The position numbers and the translations under genes are program-made. Shown in pieces: positions 23,701-34,645 of a stretch of 64,000 nucleotides of DNA. This DNA comes from Lucifuga dentata (lineage: Eukaryota; Chordata; Actinopteri; Ophidiiformes; Bythitidae). The DNA lies in NCBI GenBank assembly GCA_014773175.1, contig VXCM01000949.1, positions 124,001 to 188,000 of the forward strand, read 5' to 3'. Every line of letters begins with the position of its first letter. The stretch's first letter is position 1. The notes beneath the pieces were generated by a model. The model did not search any database. It saw only the letters and a program-made list of their open reading frames with translations, and was not told where the DNA came from.

Positions 23701-26127
23701 CATGCACATATGGATTTACACCCTACCTTTCTGTTTTTGCTGAAAAAGCCCTGCTACAAGGCATCTGGCAGATTCAATGGTCCTCACAATGTTAGTGGAG
23801 CGCACACTAAGAATGAAAAAAAAAAGGGTCATGGAAGGCAGCCAACTTTAAACAGTAAAAATTTAGGCCGATATCCTTTGTACCGTTTTTGTTTTGTACT
23901 TTGTACATAAATCTTGTGTATCAAACCTGTAGAGGACAAAAGGTTTTGCACTCTTGTTATCAGTTATGATGTGGAGCAAACTTACTAGACCTCAGCTGGG
24001 CTGAAGGTGGAGCTCAGGAATGGACTGTCCTCGATGTATCTCTTCCTCAGCCTCTCACCCAGCTCATACAGCTGCTGCATGCCTAGTGTGGTCAGCTGAC
24101 CAGGAAACGTGCCACCCTGCCAAGTATGACAAACAGGACCAGGCTATCATTCTAAATGTTACCTGACAGACACACACACATGCAGGAATCCTAACTCAAG
24201 GTGGTACAATGACAGCTGGAGTCCATATTATGGGATTTAGCTTTCTAAGCTAAATCCAAGGTAAACCTGTAGCGAAGCGGCTAAGGCGGTACAGGAGGCT
24301 AACATTTCCATGGACATTGTGGCTGGAAGATGGGAAGCTCCCTACACAGATCACCTGTATGACAGAAGAACCTGGTTCAGTGTCCTTGTAGACTTTGTCA
24401 TGTCACTTAATAGCCAGTAGGAGTCACATAGGCTCACTGTGAGTTATTGAACAAATAAATGAATTCATTAAAGGACCACACTGGCAGTTTTGCATGATTG
24501 AGCCCAAGATATACAACCTGCATACACACTGCATCCCTGACAACCATTTCCCAAATTATACTACTGGAGCGGCAAATATTACAGTTGTTTTTCCTACCTT
24601 GCAGTCTGCCATTGGTTTCAGTTCATTCCAGTCTTCTTCTTCTTCTTTCTTCTGGCTGCTTCCATTAGGGGTTGCCACAGCGGATCATCTGTTTCCATGA
24701 TGGTAGATGGTAGAGATGGTAGATGGTAGCATAGTTTCCCCGCAGAACAACAGCACTGGCGGCAGCTGCTGACAGCCCGGGCCTCGGCCAATCCAGCACG
24801 GAAATCCGACTTGTGATCCGCATATTTGCTTTGGCATTTTACGCCAGATGCCCTTCCTGATGCAACCCTCCCCATTTTTCTGGGCTTGAGACTGGCACTA
24901 GGGATGCACTGTCTTGTGCCTTCTCAGTGGCTGGGTTGGTTTCAGTTCATTCCAGTATGCCATTAAAATCAACTTCAGAGACTTGGATCGTGCTTGAGAT
25001 AGGTAATCCATCACAGCGAACAAGATGTCTATTCAATATTTTGTCAAAGTCACTTTATTTAACTGGTCCATCATGGAGCTACACGGAAGAAAATGTATGC
25101 CTCCGCCAGGGTATACAGTCCCAGGAGAAGACAGCTTTTACTGAGAAACTAAAAAAGACCATCCCTTCTACATTCTGACATATGTGTTAGCAGGCGAAAC
25201 ACTGAATTTTACGGTTGGTGTATCACCTGAACATTTGATTTTGAAACATCACAGGACTTGGAAAAATAATAGGAAAACTTAAAATACTGTTTTGTTTTGA
25301 AAATTGGTTGTCAGTAATGTAACACGTATGCAGGTGATATTTATTGGAACTTAAACATGTGAAATCACCGAAATCAAGTCTATTAAAAGTTTTTCAGTGT
25401 TGTTTTTTTTAAAGTTCATGACTTGCAGCATTTCTTCCAAAGGCAATATTTTCTCAATATTACTGCATTATGGCCTCCCAGGTCTATTTGGTCTGTTACC
25501 TTATCTAAGTTATTGGCTGAGTGTGACATTTATTGTTTGGCTTTGTTTTTAAATCAACACATTTCAAGGCCTATTTTCTGATCGTTCAGATTAACCTACC
25601 TAATGGTATGGCACAACCTGTTGTACGTGATCATGTCCTTCTCTGAATTCTTTTCTTGTCTGACTGCCTGTCACAACGTGCAACACACCTACTCACTGTC
25701 AGCACATTTTTCCGGTAGCTGTCTTCCACAGGTGCTGGTGGTCTGGGGCCACCATGAAGATCCGTCACCACATAGTTGATGTGAGTGTGTTCAGGGGGCT
25801 CCAAGAGGGTTGGCAACCACTGGGCCTTTAATGAGACAAACAGCATGGTTGTTATACAATAAGTGTCACTGTTATTTTAAAGACAGCATACAATGAATTA
25901 AGGTTTACCTCCATCACGTCAGGTATAGACCTCAGTGGTGTTCGAGCTCCATGCCGGAACAGGACTTGGACCAGTTTGAGTTCATAGAGGGAGTTGGGAT
26001 TTGTGTCAGTGGAGGTGCAGCTGGAAGCACCGTGATCTGGTTTGGTCTTCTTCTGTGACCATAGGATAGAGCCAAAAGCCATGGAGAACGAACCCAAAAC
26101 ACCCACTTTGGTCCAAAGAGTCCTCAT
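20630..26127 (-). CDS. acp6: acp6: lysophosphatidic acid phosphatase type 6 (10 coding exons)
   Basis: Histidine acid phosphatase that in mammals hydrolyses lysophosphatidic acid to monoacylglycerol in mitochondria. Coding exons in transcription order: 26127-25909, 25825-25697, 24116-23986, 23806-23727, 23618-23531, 23345-23213, 22337-22237, 22070-21978, 21005-20840, 20758-20630. The lengths sum to 1,269 nt, i.e. 422 residues plus stop (human 428), with matching phases at every junction. The catalytic RHGARTP motif is at residues 58-64 and the catalytic HD pair at about 333-334 ([11 protein letters not shown]). The N-terminus ([20 protein letters not shown]) is hydrophobic/basic, consistent with a mitochondrial presequence. 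The protein tracks human ACP6 throughout ([27 protein letters not shown]). Its place between bcl9 and gja5 agrees with human order. Confidence 0.95.
20840..21005 (-). CDS. acp6: acp6 coding exon 9 (catalytic HD)
   Basis: Acceptor ctcattcag, donor gtaagg, 166 nt, phase 2 in and 0 out. It encodes [20 protein letters not shown] and [20 protein letters not shown]. The His-Asp pair is the proton donor of the histidine acid phosphatase fold. Confidence 0.95.
21468..21600. repeat. Assembly duplication, 66 bp x 2 around N at 21534
   Basis: 21468-21533 equals 21535-21600, in an acp6 intron. Confidence 0.95.
21762..21890. repeat. Assembly duplication, 64 bp x 2 around N at 21826
   Basis: 21762-21825 equals 21827-21890, in the same acp6 intron (21006-21977), which otherwise shows nothing recognisable. 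Confidence 0.95.
21978..22070 (-). CDS. acp6: acp6 coding exon 8
   Basis: Acceptor tatgccag, donor gtagac, 93 nt, phase 2 in and out. It encodes [20 protein letters not shown] and then [10 protein letters not shown]; human has ESLQMAVGPFLHILESNL. Confidence 0.92.
22237..22337 (-). CDS. acp6: acp6 coding exon 7
   Basis: Acceptor tattaacag, donor gtgagt, 101 nt, phase 0 in and 2 out. It encodes [13 protein letters not shown] and [18 protein letters not shown]; human has AHNLPSCPMLKRF and IEQRAVDTSLY. A perfect palindrome (22353-22399) sits only 15 bp upstream of this exon. Confidence 0.92.
22353..22399. repeat. Perfect 23-bp palindrome (hairpin) in acp6 intron
   Basis: The arms AACATGACGCAAGCTACATT(TTC) and their exact reverse complement are separated by a single T. 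It lies immediately upstream (on the acp6 strand) of the exon 7 acceptor, so it would form a strong stem in the pre-mRNA. The rest of intron 22338-23212 shows nothing recognisable. Confidence 0.9.
23213..23345 (-). CDS. acp6: acp6 coding exon 6
   Basis: Acceptor ttctctgcag, donor gtgaca, 133 nt, phase 2 in and 0 out. It encodes [25 protein letters not shown] and [15 protein letters not shown]; human has DLKKVKDRMGI...VDFFILLDNVAAE. Confidence 0.9.
23531..23618 (-). CDS. acp6: acp6 coding exon 5
   Basis: Acceptor ccacctaaag, 88 nt, phase 1 in and 2 out. It encodes [20 protein letters not shown] and then [10 protein letters not shown]. The donor gtttgt is weak but is the one that keeps frame with the next exon. 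Confidence 0.8.
23727..23806 (-). CDS. acp6: acp6 coding exon 4
   Basis: Acceptor cattcttag, donor gtaggg, 80 nt, phase 2 in and 1 out. It encodes [20 protein letters not shown] and then FQQKQK; human has [20 protein letters not shown]. Confidence 0.92.
23986..24116 (-). CDS. acp6: acp6 coding exon 3
   Basis: Acceptor cttggcag, donor gtaagt, phase 0 in and 2 out. It encodes [30 protein letters not shown] and [12 protein letters not shown]. The gtaagt donor is preferred over a gtctag five bases earlier because it joins as EVYVRSTN, matching human EVFIRSTN. Confidence 0.92.
24468..25373 (-). mobile_element. Fold-back MITE, copy 4 (reverse), with nested insertion
   Basis: The same family as 2798-3446 and closest to the 26278-26842 copy, in reverse orientation (TTAAAGGACCACACTGG...CATTGGTTTCAGTTCATTCC). 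It is split by a 306-bp element at 24632-24937 and resumes to about 25373. It lies in the acp6 intron between exons 2 and 3. Confidence 0.75.
24632..24937 (-). mobile_element. Retroposon (SINE or LINE 3' end) nested in a MITE, 18-bp TSD
   Basis: It is flanked by perfect 18-bp direct repeats GGTTTCAGTTCATTCCAG at 24614-24631 and 24938-24955. Its plus-strand left end is a TCTTCTTCTTC tract, i.e. a GAA-rich tail on the minus strand. The interior carries GGGGTTGCCACAGCGGATCA and GCCAGATGCCCTTCCTGA, which I recognise as a widespread fish repeat. The long TSD and simple tail imply target-primed reverse transcription. An 85-codon frame in it is not a gene. Confidence 0.75.
25697..25825 (-). CDS. acp6: acp6 coding exon 2
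   Basis: 43 codons between acceptor cattaaag and donor gtgagt, phase 0 both sides. It encodes [20 protein letters not shown] and then [12 protein letters not shown]; human has WNPQLLEVPP...YTVTNLAGGPKP. Confidence 0.92.
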
Positions 26128-26129
26128 AG
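25909..26129 (-). CDS. acp6: acp6 coding exon 1 (presequence and RHGARTP)
   Basis: The acceptor is tttttacag and ATG follows two bases later at 26127. The donor is gtaaac, phase 0. It encodes 73 residues including the presequence and the active-site motif [13 protein letters not shown]. Confidence 0.93.
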
Positions 26130-26277
26130 CTGTAAAAAAACAGGCAAACTGTTCTACTGTATGCTCCATGTGTAAAACAGCACAAACACAAGGTCGACAT
26201 GAGGAGGAAGAAAAATGATAAAAGTGATAATGACAGAAACACTACCAAGAAAGGCACCCAGTGTTTATCACACCAGC

Positions 26278-26842
26278 TTAAAGGGCCATAGAGTGATTTT
26301 GCATGTTTGAGCCCAATGAATACTACTCGCATACACATTATGTTACTGCCACTCATTTTCCAAAACATAAAATCGTATTTTAGTTTTTGTGTTGTATTGC
26401 CAAATCCCCTAATCTTTCAAAATTAAACAATCAGGTGATACATCCACCTTAAATTTCAATGTTGCTTATGCACGACTGTAAAAGGTACAGTCCTTTTAAT
26501 TTCTCTGCAAAAGCAGGCTTTTTCTGGGTCTATATTCCTGGCAGAGACATACATTTTCTTCTGTGTAGCTCAGTGTTGGATCGGTTAAATTAAGTTACTT
26601 AGACAAAAAAATTGAATAGATGTTCGCTGTGATGGATTACATATCTAAAGCATGTTTCACATCTCTACAGGTACATTTTTATAGAAAACCGGAATGAACT
26701 ACAACTAATGGTAAGCTAGAAGGTAGGAAAAACAACTCAAATTGCTCCAATTTATTGGAAAATGGTTGGCATTAATGCAGTTGTATGCAGGCTGTATATA
26801 TCTGGCTCAACCATGCAAAAATCACCAGTATGCTCCTTTTAA
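26278..26842 (+). mobile_element. Fold-back MITE, copy 3
   Basis: It begins CTTAAAGGGCCATAGAGTG and ends with the diverged mirror of that sequence (CACCAGTATGCTCCTTTTAAG). Its interior matches the reverse complement of copy 4 nearly throughout. It lies in the acp6 leader intron. Confidence 0.75.
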
Positions 26843-27362
26843 GTTCCTTATGTTAGAGGTGAGAGTGTTGCGTTACCTGTCTTCAGTGTACTTAAGCTTC
26901 CTGACAAGTCCAGTAATGATACTTGTTATAATTATTAGTTAGTGACAGTTGTAACATTACACTGACTTGGTGATTGATTTAGACAGAAGAGCTCCTCAGA
27001 TCGCGCAAGGTAACTAAAGAGGTGAGAGGGTAAGTACCTAAATGTTATTTAGAAATGATTAAAGTTACAAATTCCTGACATTCTAAATAGAAAGGCATTT
27101 TTCCCCAGCCAAAAACAGCAGTCGGCATCCCGTTTTAGCGCTAACTCGTTGAAGATGCTAGCCTCCGTGCGTTAAGCTAACCAGCATGTTGCTAACGTCA
27201 CGTTAAAACTCTTAACAAGTAACGCTAGCTAGCTGCAACAAAACACGATCACATGTTTAAAGTTTGTACACAAATACCGTGTAACTGTTAGCAGCAAACC
27301 TGGCTAACTGTGTAATAACAACAAAGGCTTTTCCTGTTCAAATTAGTGCAGAATGTACTTAC

Positions 27363-27430
27363 TTCCTCAGTTCAACTCCTCAGTTTGCTGCTGTTAGAAT
27401 AAGCAACACTCAGTTATTGATGAAAAAAAA
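27363..27430 (-). other. acp6: acp6 non-coding first exon (inferred)
   Basis: On the minus strand a GAACTGAGGAA|gtaagt donor occurs at 27362/27363, about 1.2 kb upstream of the acceptor (ttttacag) that precedes the start-codon exon at 26129. The upstream limit is unknown because an A-homopolymer with one N follows (27423-27459). Transcription probably starts close by. Confidence 0.4.
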
Positions 27431-27440
27431 AAAAAAAAAA

Positions 27441-27892
27441 NAAAAAAAAAAAAAAAAAGAGCAAGTCAGTCGCCAACTCCTGCTACCGGCTCGGTCTAGA
27501 CATGCATGTCGGGATTGTAGTTCAGTGGACGCAAACCTGCAGTAGAAGTAAAGGCTACAGAACCGAAAAAAAATACATTTCCCAAAGATAGAGAGCTTTG
27601 TGTGTTTATCAGCTCCGTTTTCATCAAGGCTGTTGCTGCCTTCTACATTTAGTTATATTGCCGTGGTAACATCCACGTAAAATTCAAATTCTTCATGTTT
27701 TTCTATATTGAAAATGCATTTAACATATGCATTCATGTTATTTTTCATCTCTCCCTGCTCTACACACCTGATTAGCTAAATCAGGTTTCAAGTTTCAAAG
27801 TTTTTTTTTGTCACGTGCAGCCATACAAGTACAACAGTAGTAAAATGATTTTTCTGGTATGTTCCCTGACTGTGCTTCTTAATAAAAGGAAA

Positions 27893-27935
<43 letters not shown>

Positions 27936-28139
27936 AAGATATAAAAACTAACTAACTAAATAAATAAATAAATAAATAAGGAAAAGGATAAGGCAATAAG
28001 AGCAAAAATTGAGAATTAGAAGTGTATAAAATGTAGCCTATTTACAACCAAACCAGCAAGAGAATGTATGTACATGAGTATTGATAAATATGTGCAAAAG
28101 ATAATACTGTACATAGTGCAAATGCAGCTTCAAATGACT

Positions 28140-28175
<36 letters not shown>

Positions 28176-28693
28176 CGCGCGCGCACACGCGTTCACTTTA
28201 TCAGGACTTAGGGATTCCCTGATCTTGATTGACTAAACACACATAATTTAGCTATTCACAAGGCTGAAATAAAAATGAGGTACCCTTATAAGATCATGAA
28301 AACATTGCCTTAGTTCATGATTGATGGACAGAGTAAAGAAAAATATTTACATATTGTGGTTACTACTTTAATAAAAAAAAAAAATAAAGGTTATGCATTG
28401 TACAGCAAAACGATTCAAAGAGGGTAACTTTGTAGATGTGAATCACAGGAAAATGCAGATGACTGATAAAGTAAAATGGCTGCATGTATTCTCGCTTCCC
28501 TCTCCCTTTCAGCTTGTGACAGATGAAGTCAGATGTAGGACTCAGCATCCTGGCAGAGCTGGTGAGCCAGTCTTTGTTTGTGTAAATATCTTCCTCAGTC
28601 TGTCTCCTCCAGAGCCTTTCTGCTCACAGCAGTCTGTCAGATACAATGACAATGACTGATGTAACTCCAATCTTAAAGTTGTCACCCTTTTAT

Positions 28694-28733
<40 letters not shown>

Positions 28734-28952
28734 CTGGGTCACTAAACATGTCTTAACAGATATGAGCTGAAATATACTTGTTTATTTATTTGATGTTGTT
28801 TGATCATCAAGTTGTCAAGCAAAAACAAAAATCATCAATATATATATATCACTAATAGTGTCTCACATAATCTTAATATTCTGAAAACAGCATTTCCACC
28901 CTTTCAAACTGTTTTTGATATTGATTTATAAGTTCAGATTTATCTAAATGTA

Positions 28953-28991
<39 letters not shown>

Positions 28992-30120
28992 TGTGTGTAT
29001 GTGTGTGAGAATGACTTGAGAATGAGTGTAAGAGAGACTGACAACTGATCCAATGTGAATTGGATCCAATGTGTGTGTGGCACACCGTCAATAAAGGACA
29101 CAGCAGATTGTCCAGTTGATTGTTTATTGATTTATAATTATGTGATTATTGTATATGGATCCATGCGAAAGAACAAAAACTGCAGTGAATGTTGGCTTAA
29201 CAAGACTTCTGCTGGATGATTGTATTTCAAACATCTGGTTGCAAAAGGCTGTTGGCAAAAGGTTGTTTTTTCTACAGACGTCTACAATTTTTCTGCATAT
29301 AGTTAAAACAAGAAATCAGAAATGACATAAAATACATTCAAATACATCAGAAACATACTTTGCATAAGGGTAAATTCACTATTTACACATATGGCTCCAG
29401 GAGAGAAACTGAAAAGCAAGTGCAATGTCTCCACCTAGTGGCAGATTCTTCTCATTACCAGCGTCCAAGCAGGACCTCTTCTGTAGCCTGTGAAATGTCT
29501 TCAAATGGAAAATCCTCTAACAGGCTACATTCTGTCCTCATGTCTTGTCCTCAAGTCCATTCAAATATTTGACTAATGAACATCATTTTACTCCTACTTA
29601 CATTTTAAAATCGAAATTGTTTCATTTTTAGGTTTTCCTAGCTGCTTAGGAAAGATACAAGGATGCTTGGCCTGTCCAAAATAGGCTGACTGAGTTACAT
29701 TTTACGTTCTTTGTTCGTTCTTTGACATACAAGTACAGTGCAATTTAAACTATTGAAACGTTTGCAAATTTCAACATATGGCTAATTTAAGATGCAGTCT
29801 TTACCAGGCAGGGCTTGTTAAAACGTGAAAAAAAATGAAATTTATATTTTGTCATACATAGTTGCTAAGGCACTTCATCTTGACTCACATACTTCAATGC
29901 AAATTCATTGTAATAAACATCTTGATTATATGATGACAAGTTTCACAGTTTATTGCAAGTCAGTTTTCTCTTAATGCATATTTTGTATTTTGGGAGGAAA
30001 ATTGTTGGTTATGCTATGTAAAGTTATAAATTGCATTGTTTGCAGTGTTACAGTGTTATCTCATTATTTCTGTCTAGTTGTGTAACAGCCACATGTCAAA
30101 TATCAGGTCATTCTCACTCA

Positions 30121-30156
<36 letters not shown>

Positions 30157-30586
30157 TCAGCTTTTGTCTTTTACTGTTCATCTATAAATTGCACAATTAT
30201 CAGGTGTCACACCTTTTTACCCTGTTTTGTTTTTTAAACTTTGTTGCATTTGCAGTTTGGTTGTGAGTTTTTCAAGGTTTGTTTCCAAACAGTATCTGGT
30301 CACAGATCTCAAGTTTATATGGCCAACTCACTGATCTCAGTTTCTCCTTGTGATATGGACATTAATTCCACAGTCAGGTGTCTCTGGGTCAGGCTTTCAT
30401 GAGTTTGCATAGCTTGCCTGTGCCCATTGTCTGATTACCTGATTACTTAATTCAGAAATAATACTCAGATTTTAACATTCTCTTCTTTGTGTCTTGCTAA
30501 ACTGATCTTTCCATCCAAACTGTTTGGGTTTGAAGGGAGGTCTGGTCCTCTTTCCTTTCTCCCCGTCTACCACTCTAGCTGTGAAT
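27441..30586. other. acp6-gja5 intergenic region and probable gja5 3' UTR
   Basis: It contains an A tract with one N (27423-27459), a TATC microsatellite (about 27893-27934), TAAA repeats, TG repeats (28144-28173 and 28958-28990), an A tract (28698-28730) and a CT repeat (30123-30152). A minus-strand AATAAA at 29949-29954 is a candidate end for gja5, which would give a 3' UTR of about 0.64 kb. No gene was found. Confidence 0.5.
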
Positions 30587-31729
30587 CTATACTGCCAAGT
30601 CATCAGGGCGAACCCGGCTGCTGGATCCACTGGTCTTGCTCATGCGCCGTTTATCCTTCGGGAAGCTGGAATGCAGCAAAGGTGATGGGGGGCAGGTGGT
30701 GGGCAGCTCTGTTGGCACTTGGTCGTATCTCAGCCTCAGGAAGTCCATCTCCAGGTCGTCAGAGCTCTGATGTCGCTCTGTGGCCAAGTTGACTGAGTTC
30801 TGCTGCAGCGCCATCCTGTTGTTGAAAGGATGCGAGGCCATGGGATGCACGGAGGCCATGGAACCCCGAGCTGCCAGGCACTGGCTGAAATCAGGAGGGG
30901 GAGAACAGGAGGCAGGGGTCTGCGGTGGACTTTTGGGCTCCGCTGCAGACACAGCCACAGTCACAGCTCTGTGGTTGTTCCTCTGCATGACCTTTTTGCG
31001 TAGACACTTCCTGATGCTCCTCCAGCCCAGGTGGTACAGCTCCACCACAGAGAGCAGCAGAGACACACCAGCCACCACCAGCATGAAGATGATGAAGACG
31101 TTCTTCTCTGTGGGTCGGGACATGTAGCAGTTGACAGGGTTGGGGCAGGGCCAGGCTTTGCACAGGTACAACGCCTTGAGGAACACTCCGTAGATCAGGT
31201 ACTGCACCACGATGAAGGTGACCTCCATCACTGTACGGATCATGATGCTCAAGATGTAAGTCTGTAGCAGCGCCCCTTTCAAGCGAACACGCCCACTTAC
31301 ATCAGACATCACCTCTCTCCCGCTCTCTTTCTGCTGGAGATACTCCTTCTCCCCTTCTAAGTCTCCCCCGGCTTCCCCTGTTGTCTCTCTCTGCTCCTGC
31401 TCCTGCCTCCGTTGCTTCTCCTCCATGCGCACTATGTGCATGGCATGACCCATGTAGATGAGGGAGGGTGTCGAGACAAAAACAATCTGCAGCACCCAGT
31501 AGCGGATGTGGGCGATGGGGAAGGCGCTGTCATAACACACATTGGTGCAACCGGGCTGCTGTGTGTCACACAGGAAGTCGCTCTGCTCGTCCCCCCAGGA
31601 GGACTCGGCCGCCGTGCCCAGCACCAGGATACGGAAGATGAAGAGGACAGTGAGCCAGACCTTCCCCACCGAGGTGGAGTGTTCCTGGACCTCTTCTAGG
31701 AAATTACCGAGGAGAGTCCAGTCCCCCAT
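30587..31729 (-). CDS. gja5: gja5: gap junction alpha-5 protein (connexin 40 type)
   Basis: A connexin subunit; six form a hemichannel and two of these a gap junction. In vertebrates Cx40 works in cardiac conduction tissue and arterial endothelium, and in zebrafish gja5b (cx41.8) also affects pigment pattern. It is one uninterrupted coding exon of 380 residues, as usual for connexins, with the acceptor ctgtctcag at 31755 just upstream of ATG. The four membrane spans lie at about 21-41, 76-98, 160-183 and 207-231. Loop cysteines are C54, C61, C65 and C190, C195, C201, all conserved. The N-terminus [20 protein letters not shown] and the tail ([14 protein letters not shown]...DDLAV) match GJA5 ([13 protein letters not shown]...DDLSV). 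The cytoplasmic loop is long and Glu/Gln-rich. An in-frame GTG just upstream is not the start. The orthologue subtype (gja5a or gja5b) is not resolvable here. Confidence 0.93.
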   Translation of the reverse strand: MGDWTLLGNFLEEVQEHSTSVGKVWLTVLFIFRILVLGTAAESSWGDEQSDFLCDTQQPGCTNVCYDSAFPIAHIRYWVLQIVFVSTPSLIYMGHAMHIVRMEEKQRRQEQEQRETTGEAGGDLEGEKEYLQQKESGREVMSDVSGRVRLKGALLQTYILSIMIRTVMEVTFIVVQYLIYGVFLKALYLCKAWPCPNPVNCYMSRPTEKNVFIIFMLVVAGVSLLLSVVELYHLGWRSIRKCLRKKVMQRNNHRAVTVAVSAAEPKSPPQTPASCSPPPDFSQCLAARGSMASVHPMASHPFNNRMALQQNSVNLATERHQSSDDLEMDFLRLRYDQVPTELPTTCPPSPLLHSSFPKDKRRMSKTSGSSSRVRPDDLAV

Positions 31730-34645
31730 CACTGCTCACAGTCCAAATGCACACCTGAGACAGAAAGATTGAGGAGAGAGGACAGAAAGGGAGAGAGGGT
31801 GCAGTAGAGAAGATGGTGGATGGATAGAGCAGGAGAATAAAAGGGGAGAAGAGAGATGATGAGTTTTAAACAGCTGTAGGTCCGCTTTGAAGTGACCATG
31901 TGTGTGTGTGGCATCATATGTGTATAAATAGCTTCTTTGGTTATGAATTGCTTGAGGACTGGATAACATGGCATGAGAACAACCTTTTTCCCATGAGAGA
32001 GAAAGAGAGAGAGCAGAGAAAACAGAGAGATTGAAAGAGAGAGATAGGGATACAGGACATTCTAGAGTCACGTAAAAGTAAATGCTGAGGTTATTTTCAT
32101 TGGAATAATTTGTGTTTATTATTCCCCACATCCAAGTTATTTACAGACAGGGTAAAAGGCCATAGGGCAAGTCAAAGCTAGGAGTCACTGTCCTTCTAAT
32201 GTGATTGCGGCCGGGCCTCCACGGTCTCCATCTTGCCTACAGCTCATAACCAGCAGACTTCACTCACAATGACAGAGCAGCAGATCTGATATCCGCTCTC
32301 CCTGCATTCCTGCTCTGCAATGATGTCGCCATCCCACAACCTCCATTTTGGATCTGTTCGAGAACATCAATCAGATTGCTCTATCTATCCACTTTGTGCG
32401 CCAAAGTGTGTGTGTGCGCGCTCAAGCTTTCGACCCTTGACTCCAGCCTTCGGAGAGTTTGGGTGAGACCCAAACATGGCAGTGACAGGCTGGTGTGTCT
32501 CAGCTCAGAATGACCCTATAAGGCAGTTTACCAGACGGCTTTATGGGTACCATAAATGACCTCCATCACTGAGAGGTTAAGAAAACCCATCAAACTCCAA
32601 CAAGAGGCACTTGAGGCAGAGACCTACGACATCTATATATGTACGTGTACCTACTTCCAGCTTTATTGCACAATTAATAATCAAAGACAGATGACTTGCA
32701 GCCACCATAAAGAACATTTTGACAGGTTTTTCCAGCACGTCACACGTGAAGATACTGCCCTACTTGGCAGGATTATAGGAAACATACATTAGTCAGAGCT
32801 CTTAAAATTAACATTTAAAGCAAACAGACCACCAGTTAACTCACCTTAATGGTGTGTCAGGAAAGAAAAAGGGTGAACAATCACAGAAAGTTAAAAAGCC
32901 AAACAGTGAGATAATATCTTCTCTTACCAGCCCTCATCTCTCTCACAGTGGAATCCATGAGCAGTTGCTTCCATTTCCCCAAAGAGATAAGTTACTTATA
33001 TATAGTCTGCTGTACAGCGCTGTAAAATGCCTGGCTGACAGTGACACCGCTTCAGTCTTATCTGTCTTTTCTCACCCTCACCGTGTAATGACAATGATCA
33101 TCCCTGACTCTCTGTTCCTCTCTCTCTCTTGCTCTCTCTCCCCCCTCTCTCTCTCTATCTCTGTCTCTGGTAGATGTATGGCAATAAGACGGAAACTCAG
33201 ATTGTTGTGTTTTTTGTTTTTTTTAATACTTATAGGAGAGGGGAAAACAAGAACACGTTGAGAGAGGAAATATTTAACCTCTGTCCATGCCCTAGGCTGA
33301 GGCTAATGCACAGAATAGGAAAGTTTGTGGACTGACCCTCGTTTTCCAGCATCCAACTAATAAACAAGACCGTTCAATGGAATAACCTGGATCATCGTGT
33401 CCCACCCCACTTGAGATCACCAACTCATGAGAATGGCTCATAGCCACCTTGTATAAAGCTGATGATCTTTACTGGAAGTAAATCACAAACAGGCTAAGGA
33501 TGGGGAGGCCGAGGAGGAAGGGAGTGAGAGTACAGCTATCACAATAGCAGGAGGTGCACATTAAAACAGCCATTCTTATCAGCCAATGCTGACAACAGAC
33601 TTTCCTCACCTGTTCAGTCTGTGGTAATAATACAACTCTCCTTAGTACAGCCTTTGTGGTCTGTGTTTACTGCATATTGAGCAGCTTCCTTCTATTTTTT
33701 AGCACTTTTTTCAAATGGTGCATATGGAAAACGAATAACAAAAGGACTTATATTACTGTACATAAATGGGAGAGAATACTGTAAGCCGATCCAATCTGAT
33801 GCAACCACAAAATATATTGTAGCTTCAAAAACTACATTAGAATCACTTCCTTTCTATACAGAAATATCAAAGCTGAGAGTATTCATGAACTGTGGTCTGA
33901 ACGGAATTTTTGCTTGTCTGAGAGAGGCAGACAAAACAGAATTTGGATTGGTTGGGAAAAGCTGGCAGCCTAGTCTATGTCTCCTTCCCTCAATGACACA
34001 ACAATTCCTGTTCTCAGAGGAAGCAATCTTAAACAATATGATTTCTGACAGACAAGCGGAACAAGGTTCTAAAAGGAAGGAGGAGTGGGGGGTGTATTTG
34101 AGTGAGCTTCTCTGTTCTAACAGTTCATTCTGCCAGAGTTGTCTGTCATATCAGCTCTTTTTGGCTTTCTAGAAGCTTGGCAAGAAGCAGGGATTCACTA
34201 CAATACTGCAATTGGTTTTTGTCTGTAGACCATCATAACTGTCATATTAGTTTATAATATCTGTAGCAGAGTAATGGAGAAGAGCCACTGGACATCTAGT
34301 TATGAGGCATTCAGAACAGCAGACTGCGCAAATGAGGCATCGCACACCACTGAGTTATTTCTCTTTGACGTTGTTCAAAGCTCACAGGTCAGGCACTGTC
34401 TCTTTCAGTGTGTGTGTATGTGCGTGTGTGTATGCTGCACAGAGCGCTGGTCAGTAAAAAAGAGTTCCATGACAACACAGTCTAGGTGTTGGAGAGTTAT
34501 TATGAGAGAGAACACTCTGCTCTGTGGACAGGAACAAAGTCATTTCACAGTTTTAGGATAAAACTTAAAGGAAACTGCGTTAATGTGTGAGTGACGTGGA
34601 ACATAACTGTTTTTACACAACTGTTGCACTTAGCTGTGATGCACA

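Noticed and set aside
24618..24875. 85-codon minus-strand frame
   Set aside because: It lies inside a dispersed retroposon flanked by target duplications.
27893..27934. Regularly spaced short repeats as a CRISPR-like array
   Set aside because: It is a plain TATC microsatellite; vertebrate DNA has no CRISPR arrays and no spacers are present.
31727..31732. GTG one codon upstream as the gja5 start
   Set aside because: The connexin N-terminus begins at the following ATG (MGDW).
30780..31772. Plus-strand open frames antisense to gja5
   Set aside because: Mirror frames of a conserved connexin exon.
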